A DNA stretch of 64,000 nt, taken from contig OZ024936.1 in assembly GCA_964017235.1 (NCBI GenBank), forward strand, positions 51,077,028 to 51,141,027, given 5' to 3'. The notes under the pieces are model-generated. The model ran no database searches. It was not told the DNA's origin and saw only the letters and a list, made by a program, of their open reading frames with translations. Shown one piece after another: positions 47,901 to 59,900 of this stretch; within the stretch, counting starts at the first letter, position 1; each line of letters opens with the position of its first letter. The translations under genes and the position numbers were made by a program. This stretch comes from Sabellastarte sp. h YS-2021 (lineage: Eukaryota > Annelida > Polychaeta > Sabellida > Sabellidae).

Positions 47901-50900
47901 CTGGAAGACTTTCCACCACGTGGTTTATTGGAACCTCGAAAGGAACCAGAACCAGAAGTAGAACCCTTCTGAAATTTCCTATCTTGAGAATCCCTATCTT
48001 GCGATTGTTGTCTTTTGAAAGACTTGCCCCTGGATGCAGAAGCAGAAAGTTGTTCGGACACTCCTTTAGTCAGGAGAGACTGGAACTGTTCCTGCTTATA
48101 CTCTTTAGTGTGAGAATAAAGAGCCTTCAAGGCAGATTCACCAAAGAGAGAAGGACCATAGATAGGATGAGACCTAAGCTCCCTAACAATATGATCTGGC
48201 ACATGTTTAGGGACTGTGGAAAGAAAGGAATTCCTCCTTGCCAAGGTCACAGTAGAGATAGAATGGGTGATGGAAGCCAACAAATCAATTAAGTGAAACT
48301 TCACCTGATTGATCAGCAAAGAATTGACGTCCAAGGCCTGCTGAATGTCCAGAGAAAGATTAGACTCACTTTGGTCAACCAACTTCACTAAGTTGGTATG
48401 ATTGACCGACAAAGTCTCTAGAAAGAAGTCCAGGGAATTCAGAATCATTAAATCTGACCCGAGACTCTTCTCCAGGGCATAAGCTATATTTCTGGACAAG
48501 TAAATCTCCTTTTTAGGAGATGGCAAACCTGACCCCTGATCCAGATCTTTCAAAAGATCAGACCAAACATCAGAAGCCATGGGTTTGTACCTGACAAAAC
48601 TAAGCTTTGAGGGTTTGTTTGGGAAAATTCCCAACTTCCTCAACTTAGTTTGGGAAGCTCCCACATTAGAAGAGCGTGAATGCAAATCAGATAGATAAGC
48701 ATCAGCCATCTTGAAGGAACTCCTGAGTCTAGAACTGATGGGGAGACTCATGGGTGAGGACTTTGATTGGTCGGGGTAGAGCTCCGAGCAATCCTCAGGA
48801 TCGTGATTCTGAACAGAAGGCCTGGAAATCTTATCTGATAAGACTTCAAAGACAGAGTCTAAAGCCTCCCTGTAGTCCCTATTGACCGACTGGACGTAAG
48901 GGATGTTTGGCATTGAATCTACGACCTGCAGCTCAGCCTCAAGATTAACCTGAGACTGAGTCTGAAGTGAGTCCTGAGAGTCATTAATACTCGCACCCGA
49001 AGGTTGCGACAGATCCTGACTAGCCAATGGCTGTTGAGTAACAGCAGGGTTGGCAATACCCTGAACCCTATCTAACATGGATGACATGAAAGATGAGAAA
49101 GTGTTGAAGAAATCAGCCTGAGGCTGATAAGGGGGCCTGTGAAATGATTGGTCATAAACAGGATAGCCTGCTGGCACCGGGACAGCCTGAATGGACTGAG
49201 CTGAGGGAACAAAGTTACCCACAGAAACCCGTTGCTGGGAAATCGGTCTACCCAAAGAATTCGAAGAATTCACAGACCAAGATGAAATTACACAGGGTTG
49301 TGGGGGTAAAGGCACACCAGTCACTGGACGTGACTCCACCGGTGGGGATTGACTAACCCCCAGAAGCCAACTAGTGCATGCTTCCAAAGAAGTCATACTA
49401 GGCTGTAAGCCCGAAGGCAAGGTGGAGAAACACGAACCAGAGGAAACTGAAGTACCGGTATTAAGGGGAGGATCCATAAGGAACCGAGTGTGGTAGGTAG
49501 TTGTGAAAAAACACAAATATTTGAATTTTGTGACACTTGAGAAAAAGTATTGCTCTGAAAACAAAGTACATATTAATAAACATAATAATAAAGCAAATGA
49601 ATAAGTAAATATGCTGTACTCACTGAAAGAATGACTATTCTTCAGAAAGTTCACGGTTAACCTCCATTTTGAATGTGACGTCACAGTCACGTGATCTGGT
49701 GAAATTTTTGTACAACAGCAAAAGTTAATGTCAAAAGTGCGGTGATTCGAAGAATTTCGAAGAATGAATGAAGGAATACCCTGAATAGGTGAAAATAAAC
49801 ATTTAGAAGTAAAAATCTAATGAAAACCACCAGGGAAATGACTATTTCCGAAGGGAAACCTACATCCACACCACGTGACAACATGAGCTAAGTTACGAAA
49901 AGGACAAGAAATATTGCAAAAACAAGCAATAAAAACACCAGAAATCGATAAAATCGAATAAAAACTAGAGGATCGCTCGCAAAAATCGTTTCTAGCCTTA
50001 TACTGTTGTGGCAACCAAAGTCAGCGCAGTCTGCTCTATCTAGCACGGTTTTCAAGATATAAGCATTTTTGTGTTTTGCAAAAAATAAAAAAATTTAAAA
50101 TGTCCGCTATATTTGGCGAGACAAAAATATTTTGAAAATTGGCATGGCTACTCTGCAGAGATACCCAGCAGGTCCAAAATTTTGTTGAGTTCGCTCCATA
50201 TAGCACGGTTTTCGAGATATAAGCATTTTTGTGTTTTGCAAAAACTTTGAAAATTCAAAATGGCCACCATTTTTGGGGAGACAAAAATTTTTGTCAAGAC
50301 CACTGCCGCGGTGTGTATCTCCCGCCAAGCATTAAATCAGAAGAAATAGCTTTTCCGAGATATTCACAATTTTTCATTTTCATGTGTGAAAGCTGTTCCA
50401 AAAGTAGGTGAATGAGTTATTTGAGAAAAATTGGCTATCTGCAATACTATTAAGAGATAATTCACATTTACTCATTTTGAGTAGGTGAATAATTATCTAT
50501 GGGTCTGAAACTTCACCAAGTGAAAGCTCTCCCAAAAGTAGGTGAATGAGTTATTTGAGAAAAATTGGCTATCTGCAATACTTTTAGAGATAATTCGCAT
50601 TTACTCATTTTGAGTAGGTGAGTAATTAGCTATGGGTCTGAAACTTCACCATGTGAAAGCTCTCCCACAAGTCGATGAATGAGTATTTGATAAAAATTGG
50701 GTATCCGCAATACTTTTACAGATAATTAGCATTTACTCATTTTGAGTAGGTGAATAAAATAGCTATGGGTCTGAAACTTCACAGAGTGAAAGCTCTCCCA
50801 AAAGTAGGTGAATGAGTTATTTGAGAAAAATTGGCTATCTGCAATACTTTTAGAGATAATTCACATTTACTCATTTTGAGTAGGTGAATAATTAGCTATG

Positions 50901-53900
50901 GGTCTGAAACTTCACCAAGTGAAAGCTCTGCCAAAAGTAGGTGAATGAGTTATTTGAGAAAAATTGGCTATCTGCAATACTTTTAGAGATAATTCACATT
51001 TACTCATTTTGAGTAGGTGAGTAATTAGCTATGGGTCTGAAACTTCACCAAGTGAAAGCTCTCCCAAAAGTAGGTGAATGAGTTATTTGAGAAAAATTGG
51101 CTATCTGCAATACTTTTAGAGATAATTTGCATTTACTCATTTTGAGTAGGAGAGTAATTAGCTATGGGTCTGAAACTTCACAGAGTGAAAGCTCTCCCAA
51201 AAGTAGGTGAATGAGTTATTTGATAAAAATTGGGTATCCGCAATAGTTTTTGAGATAATTAGCATTTACTCATTTTGAGTAGGTGAGTAATTAGCTATGG
51301 GTCTGAAACTTCACCAAGTGAAAGCTCTTCCAAAAGTAGGTGAATGAGTTATTTGAGCAAAATTGGCTATCTGCAATACTTTCAGAGAGAATTCGCATTT
51401 ACTCATTTTGAGTAAGTGAGTAATTAGCTATGGGTCTGAAACTTCACCATGTGAAAGCTCTTCCAAAAGTAGATGAATGAGTTATTTGAGAAAAATCGGC
51501 TATCTGCAATACTTTTAGAGATAATTAGCATTTACTCATTTTGAGTAGGTGAGTAATTAGCTATGGGTCTGAAACTTCACCAAGTGAAAGCTCTCCCACA
51601 AGTAGATGAATGAGTTATTTGATAAAAATTGGGTATCCGCAATACTTTTACAGATAATTAGCATTTACTCATTTTGAGTAGGTAAATAATTAGCTATGGG
51701 TCTGAAACTTCACCATGTGAAAGCTCTCCCAAAAGTACATGAATGAGTTATTTGATAAAAATTGGGTATCCGCAATAGTTTTTGAGATAATTAGCATTTA
51801 CTCATTTTGAGTAGGTGAGTAATTAGCTACGGGTCTGAAACTTCACCAAGTGAAAGCTCTTCCAAAAGTAGGTGAATGAGTTATTTGAGAAAAATTGGCC
51901 ATCTGCAATACTTTTAGAGGTAATTCGGATTTACTCTTTTTGAGTAGGTGAGCAATTAGCTATGGGTCTGAAACTTCACCAAGTGAAAGCTCTTTGGGAT
52001 AGCTGCTCTGCAGAGATACGCTGAAGATAAAAAATTTCGTTGAAATCGCTCTATGTAGCACGGTTTTCGAAATATTAGCATTTTTGTGTTTTGCAATTTT
52101 TGCGCAAAAATTCGAAAATTCAAAATGGCCGCCATTTTTGGCAAGATAAAATTTTTTTGAAAATTGGCATGGCTACTCTGCAGAGATACCCTGTGGGTCA
52201 AAAATTTCGTCGAAATCGCTCTATCTTGCAGGGTTTTCGAGATATAAGCATTTTTATGTTTTGCAATTTTTGCGAAAAATTCAAAAATTCAAAATGGCCG
52301 CCATTTTTGGCGAGACAAAAATTTTTTCAAAATTGGGATAACTACTCTGCAGAGATACCCTGCGGATCAAAAATTTCGTCGAAATCGCTCTATCTAGCAC
52401 GGTTTTCGAGATATAAGCATTTTTGTGTTTTGCAATTTTTGCGAAAATTTCGAAAATTCAAAATGGCCGCCATTTTGGGCGAGAGAAAATTTTTTTGAAA
52501 TTTGAGAAAACTAGTCCGCAGAGATATCCTGCAGGTCAAAAATTTCTTCGAAATCGCTCTATCTAGCACGGTTTTCGAGATATAAGCATTTTTGTGTTTT
52601 CCTTATTTGGAAAATTCGTAATGATTAATTAATCATTAATTACTCGGCCATTTCTTGACCAATCAATGCCAAAATCTAATGATTTCCAGATTTTAATAGA
52701 ATGAATGTATTTGCCAAGTTTCAGGTGAATTGATAAAATTCCTTTCAAGTTATCATCCGGACAAGCTTCCCCATCGAAAAAAGACATTTTTGGTCATGTG
52801 ACCTCTCTGATTGGTTGAAATGTCACTGCAGTATATTCAAAAAAATTCCCCAAGGCTACTGCCTAAATCTGCCAAATTTGAAAAGAATCCGCCTAACGGT
52901 TACAGAGTTATAAGGAAAACAAAATGCGGAGCCGGCGGAGCCTGAAGCTCTCCCATACACAAACAAGCGTCCCTTGCGGGACGCTTAATGAAGGAAAAGT
53001 GATTAAAAACAGCATAAACGTACTTACAGAGCACCACAACACCTAGCAGGTCTTAAAATTTGAGCAGCAAAAATGCCGAGTTGAGAGTTCAACCGCCACA
53101 AAAAGAAATGAACTATTTCTGTATTAATGCGCATGGCAGAGTGAACTAGGTCACCAGGGGTCAAAGGGTAGCAAGTATATAGGTTTAAAGAGGGTCTCCC
53201 CTCATACTTTAAATTCTATGTATGGTGTACGTGGCGGTCACCGAATGCCAAGCAAAGCTTACCCAAGTGTTTTCATATGGTACAGTATATTTACATTTTT
53301 ATGAAATAAAAATGTAATGTTTTGATGTATTGCTATATTATGTTTTTTGTCCATAAAATTAAAAAAAAAGTGTCAGTATACATCCCAGTTAATGACAGTT
53401 CTTATGATGTTGTAATGTTTTGACATATTACTATATTATGTTTTGTGTCAATAAAATAAAAAAAAGCAATCAGTGCCCGTGAATGGGCGCTGTGTTAGCT
53501 GAATGTGTGTTTTGAGTTTCAGAGTAGAAGTGACAGCAGAAAAGGACACAAAAGTTGTGCCCTGCAAATGGCATTCAGAAGGAAAGTAACAAGGTAACTG
53601 TTAAGGTGTAAAAAGTAGGTTAAAACATATTTAAAGAAAATACTGCAAATGTAATAGTTTTCGAGTTACAACTGATTTACTCAACAGTGAGAATCTCAAA
53701 GTAGCTTATGCTCAGCTATGCAATCAGTTAAAGGGCTTCAATTTCAACATGGTATAGCTCACGCAAAAGTATGTGAATAACATATTTAAAGAATACTGTA
53801 AATGAAATAGTTTTCAAGTTACAATTAATTTACTCAACAGTGAGAACCTGAAAGTAGCTATTACTGAGCTATGCAAGGAGCTACAGGTCTGCAATTATAC

Positions 53901-56900
53901 TATTTTATAGCTGACCCAAAATAGGTTAATAACTTATTTAAACAAAATACTCTAAATGAAATAGTTTTCAAGTTACAACTGATTAACTGAACAGTGAAAA
54001 TCTAAAAGTAGCTATTGCTCAGCTATGCCATAAGCTACAGGTCTACAATTTCCCTATGTTATAGCTGACCCATAAGTACGTGAACAACATATTTAAACAG
54101 ATTACCCTAAATGCAATAGTTTTCAAGTTACATCTGATTTACTCAACAGTGAGAAAACCTGAAAGTAGCTATTGTTCAGCTATGCCATGGCATACAGGTC
54201 TGCAAATTCACTATGTTAAAGCTGACCCAAAAGAAGGTGAACAACATATTTATAGAAAATACTCTAAATGCAATATTTTTCAAGTTACAACTGATTTACT
54301 CAACAGTAAGAACCTGAGAATAGCTATTACATAGCTATGCTGTGACATCTGAGCTACACGTCTGCAATTTTACAATGTTATAGCTAATTCAAAAGTTGGT
54401 GAATAACATATTTAAACAAAATTGTCTAAATGTAATAGTTTTCAAGTTATAACTGATTTACGCAACGGAGGGAACCTCAAAGTAGCTATTGCTCAGCTAT
54501 GGAATGAGCTACAGGTCTGCAACTTAACATATTAAAAGGAAATACTCTAAATACAATAGTTTTCAAGTTACAACTGATTTACTCAACAGGGTGAGCCTGA
54601 AAGTAGCTATTACTCAGCTGTGCCATGACATACAGGTCTGCAATTTCACTATGTTATAGCTGACCCAAAAATAGGTGAACAACATATTTAAACAAAATAC
54701 TCTAAATGCAATAGTTTTCAAGTTACAACTGATTTACTCAACAGTGAGAACCTGAAAGTAGCTATTGCTCAGCTATGCCATGAGCTTCAGGTCTGCTATT
54801 TTACAATGTTATAGTTGCCCCAAAAGTACATGAAAAACATATAAAACAAAATACTCTAAATGAAATAGTTTTCAAGATACAAGTAATTTACTCAATGTGA
54901 TAGCCTCCAAGTAGCTATTACTCGGCTATGCAATGAGCTACGGGTCTGCAATTTTACTATGTTATAGCTGACCCAAAAGTAGCTGAATAACATATTTATA
55001 CAAAATTATCTAAATGCAATAGTTTTTGAGTTATAAGTGATTTTACTCATTATGAAAGGTACTAAAAATCAGAAAGTAGCTATTACTCACTTAGCTATTG
55101 GAATAGACAACCAAGTTACTTACCATGTTGTAGCTAAGAAAAAAGTAGCTAAATAACATATTTTAACAAAATGCTCTAAATGCCATACTTTTCAAGTTAT
55201 AGGTGATTTAGTGTATGATTTCATGAATTTTAATGCATTAAAAATTATTAAAAAAAATTCATAAAAAAAATGAAGACAGATCCAGGTCTGACACTCACAA
55301 AAGGGAATCTACTTGTGGCCTAGTACATATATGTAAGCTATGAGAGAAATCCCTGCAATAGTCACTGAGAAAATTGTGATAAAGTGTTGAAATTTTTACA
55401 CTTTTGGTGGGGGTACCTCCCTTGTAATGGCTCTAGCAAACAGATGAACACACAGATTTGCATGCCTTGAACAATTTTTTTATCCTTGATAGACAAGATA
55501 TCTTTAAAAAAAAACAGCATGTCTCTAGGCCTTGTAATTTTGGAGAAATTGTTAATGCGGCCGCGTATGCCAACGCCGCAGAGTGACAACATAAAAGAAG
55601 TTTTTTTGTTTTGTTTTTTTGCTGGGGGTGGGGGGTGGTTATTTCATTTGGCACAATATTAAAACAACATCTTCAAAGTCACCGGCCAACTGTCCTACCC
55701 TTCAAAAAAGTCCCGGCCAAATGTTCACCGGCCAACTGTCTGCGCACCGGGTATGAAATATCCGGGTATGAATTGTCCTGGTACGAAATGTCGGGGTACA
55801 CAATGTCCATACCCCATTAATGTATGCATCCAAACAGCATGAAACAATCAAGTTTATTCAGCAGACCCGATCATTAGTACTTTGTTTCTGCACCATAGAC
55901 CTGATTACTAGTCACTTCATAAAATGAAAGCTGATTATTATGCGTGTTCTTTAACTTCATCTCTCCCAGCAATCGAATTGGGTGACTACACTGAATTGGC
56001 ATCTAAATTGGTAAAGAGAGGTGGGAGTGACATGTATTATCCAGTTCTATCCTACATATGTGGCTTCTTAAAACGTCTAAGTGGTGTTCTGCTCACTGAA
56101 GTTTGTCAGTTGTATTTTTTGACAATTAATATATTAAATCTTTTTCACATGAACTTTCAGCATAAATTATGATTGCTTATAAAACTCGGGAGCTCCGGAG
56201 GTGCAGTTGGTGTGGTAACAATATTTTTAAAATTTTGTCAGAAAACCCTATCTTGGACTCATATTTCTTCAATAATATTAATGAAGTGGATGGATACATC
56301 AGTGCTGTATGATTTTTCATCTTTTATTTGTAAAATTTGCCAAAAAGCCCATCATGGCCTCACTTCCTTCACTCTGTGAGTGTACAACTACCAGCATTTG
56401 ATATTTAATTTGTTTTATATTGCAAGAAGACAGTACTACGTGTGGTGACAGTAAAATATTGCTGGATCATATATTTGTTAAATATTTCTGGAAACCACTT
56501 TGTAGCCTTATATTTCCTTCACTATCACATAGTTTACAACAACCAGCATTTGATATTTTGTTTTGTCTTGCGAGAAGACTTCAACAGTAGGTGTGGTGAG
56601 AGTAAAAGCTAGATCATATATTTGTAAAACACCCAGCACAGCAGTCAATGGGTAAGCACTTGAGTGCACAGATACATTCAACCAATCAGAGGAGGTGCGA
56701 TAAGAGGTGCAGCTCCGAGTACAGCTCCAACTCCAGCTCCGAGTTTGATAACAAACCTGTTAAAAAAACCTAGTCCATTTATTCAAATCAGAATATTGCT
56801 TGTCTTAGAGTGTTTTATGGCAGATTAGAAACTTCACCAGCTGACCAGAAGTGTCATGTACGGCTCTATATGTATACTGTACTGCTCAACTACCCAAGTT

Positions 56901-59900
56901 TGTCGCTTACCCAACTTTGTCACTTGCATTTTTTACAAGAAGCATGGTCAACTCTGACCTTAGCCAACTCGGCCACGCCAACTCAGCCCCACTCAGATAC
57001 ACACTTGGCCCCATCTGAAGCTCATTCTCACATATATTATTTACGTATGTATCATTATTAATTAAGGCTGTGACTTCGTTAGAAAAACGACACCGGGTAT
57101 TCGCCTCGAAAGAATCGATCCGAATTCGGGTAACCGCATTTTAGTTGTCACCCAGTGGAAGTAGCAGAGAAGCAAACATGGCGGATGATGTAAATAAAAC
57201 GTTATGAAAAATAATGTGAAATATCTATAAAAATAAGGAAAATCATGCAAAAAAACTAATATCGGTTAAAGAAATCTGACAGAATACTAAGGTTTGTCCA
57301 AGTATTTCATTGATTTACGCTATATTTAATATATTTTCGGTTACCCGCTTCGCAAGTTTGTAGTCAGTTTCTCAAGGAATTCGGACCGTTTTCGGGTAAC
57401 CTATCACAGCCTTAGTATTAATCATGTATTATGTGTTTTATGAGATAAATTAGCTGGAATATGTTTTGGATTATCTGATATCAAAGGAAATGGCTACATT
57501 ATTAAAACTGTTACCAATGGATTTAATAAAACATTTATGTACATATTTATACTCTTACTGTGTAAGCCTGATTCAATATTATGTGTTACTATTATTTATA
57601 TCCACCATTAAAAACTCTACTGTAAACAATGATACCAAGATTATCCATAAATAAAGATTTTATGTCAATTTGAATTTCTTATTGAATGGGGCTGAGTTTG
57701 CATAGAAGAGGCTGAATTGGCAGGGGCCGAGTTGGCAAAGGTCCGAGTTGATCAGTTTCCTTTGATAATGTTGAAGCCTCTTTACACTATAATTAATCTT
57801 TTTATGTGGAGTTGCCTATCGTGATTAGTATTTGTTCCATTTGTTTCAGTATCAATATACTGCATGTCCTTAACAGTTTTTGAGGCAGGTGACGAACTTG
57901 GGTACATTAGCTGAGCAGTACGTACCATAATAAACAAGGGCGTGGCTTCGGTATGGTAAAACCGTTCCCTAAAAAATATGCTGCAGTACGGATTGCCGTA
58001 CTCCAGGGCCCGTATTCATGAAAGGTCTTAGCCAGGGCTTAGGCTTAAAGTTGAGACTTTTGTCTCAAGTTTCTGCCTAAAACTGCTAAGACTTTTGTCT
58101 TAGGCTTAGTGGTATTCACAAAGCATTTAAGACCGGTCTTAGGCTTAGCCAAGGGCTCAACTTTAAGACTGGTTGGTAGTGGGCTTAAATTTTGTAAAGA
58201 GGACTTAAATATGGCCGCCATGAACTTTTCTCCACTTCAAAATTTGAAATGGCTGTAAATAAAGTATAATTATACAGAACACCTCACTAAAGCAGTCTTT
58301 GGGAGTTTATGTGTGGTAACAAGGTTTTCCATTTCAAAACAGCACTTTTCCTTTGATAAAATGCATTAAATGAATGATATATATCACCAATAGTATAGTT
58401 TGAAATAGAAAAGAAAGGTTACATGACACATAAAACCACAGTGGTTATTTGATAATCTTGGACTTAGCTAAGTCCCTTTTTGTGAATACAGATTTAAGAC
58501 AAAACTTAGCTGAGACAAAAGTCTCAACTTTAAGACCACATTTAAGCCTAAGACCTGACTAAGTCTAAGCCCCTTCGTGAATACCGGCCCAGAACTTTGT
58601 CTCGAGTGTGGTTTCAGTAACAATTGTTTTCATTGGTTAATTGAATTAATCACGTTTGCAGACGAAAAATAGATTGGTTGGCTATATCTCCCATATGTAA
58701 AATATGGCTAGAAATACCCATCTTAACCTCATATTTCCTCAAGTCTGTGTGTGCAACTAGCATTTGATATTCTATTTGTAAAATATTGCTAGAAAACTTC
58801 AACAGTAGTTGCAGTAAGAGTAAAATATTTGTCTTGTACGAGGTTTCAGCAACAATTGTTTTCATTGGTTAATTAAATTAATCACGTTTGCAGACAAAAA
58901 ATAGACTGGTTGGTTAGATTTTCTGTATTTAAAATACAGAAACCCTGTCTTGGTCTCATATTTTCTTCACTCCATGAGATTACTAGGATACCAGCTTGAA
59001 CCGCACTCTAGTTTATTTACTGGAATACGGCAAATGAATGTTACCGTACTGTAGAATTTCTTCTCGAGTGCGGTGTTTTACCGTATTCCAGCCACTTTGT
59101 GTAAACAAAGGACTAAACAAATATACTGTATTAATTATGTTCACCCCTCTTCTGTACACCTGTGTTGCTAACTCGGGACGGTTTTAACTCAGGACACCCG
59201 AACATAAAAGGGATAAAAGCTTCATAAAAATAATCGCACCACCAATGTATCAATAATTCACGTGTATTTGTCATAACCCAACCAGAATGATATATTTTTG
59301 AATAATATTAACGTTACCATATTATTCCTGAGATGATAGAGTGACACTTTTAAAATACCATCCAGTGCAGATATACAGGGACGTTGCTGAAATCAATGTT
59401 CCTTAGGCACAACGTATATCCTTGTTAATTTGTGTAATATTTTGTTTTATATGACATAGTATATGTGAAAAAACATCAATAAGCATAAGATATAATAAAA
59501 ATCACTTTAACCTTTGATTTAAGGAAATGGCATATCTTTTAAAAGTGTCCTAGCTGAGTTAAAAATAGAATGAAAATTCCAGGGATATACATTTGTTGTT
59601 GTTTAGTTGACAATGAGGCATTTTATACAGGATAATTATCTGTGACTGCTAGAAAAATTGTCACTGCTCTTCTCACATGATAAGGATAAGCAGATATTCT
59701 ATTTTTCTTTGTTGTGTATTTACACTATTTGTTCAAAAAGTGTCCTGAGTTCGCAACACGGGTGTAATCCCACCCCCACCCCCGACCAAGTTTTCTGTCC
59801 CAAAATATGCATTTTTAAAACTGATGGATATGGCTCTTTTAAATATTGGCTGAGAGACAGATTAATCGGTTTAACCAACCAACCAACACCCCCCCCCCCC

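Larger units (their letters stand above)
44146..53311 (-). mobile_element. DIRS-c: DIRS-type retrotransposon in clavesin-like intron 1
   Basis: 9.2 kb, of which 3.0 kb is a nested F4-like element, so ~6.15 kb net. Inverted terminal repeats at 44146-44375 and ~53100-53311, internal complementary region at 44433-44545. Reading leftward on the minus strand (same strand as the host gene): gag (49477-47861), RT (47919-~46860), RNase H (46793-45894), tyrosine recombinase (~45830-44892). It is the best preserved of the three copies (single long gag ORF, catalytic YLDD, HxxR and Tyr present) but has at least three indels. Confidence 0.93.
43806..55808. mobile_element. Large TIR element split by DIRS-c and F1 (~12 kb with inserts)
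   Basis: 43811-43960 and 55640-55800 are inverted repeats made of ATTGGCCGGTGAACA-type sub-repeats and continuing through GACTTTTTTGA.GGGTAGGAC to ATATTGTGCCAAAT. The interior left after removing the inserts is short (~43960-44145 and ~53312-53460) and non-coding. TIRs with internal sub-repeats resemble those of foldback or MULE elements; the superfamily is not determined. It lies in intron 1. Confidence 0.72.

Noticed and set aside
47792..48292. 166-codon plus-strand ORF
   Set aside because: Antisense to the DIRS-c gag and RT junction; an out-of-frame shadow of real coding sequence.
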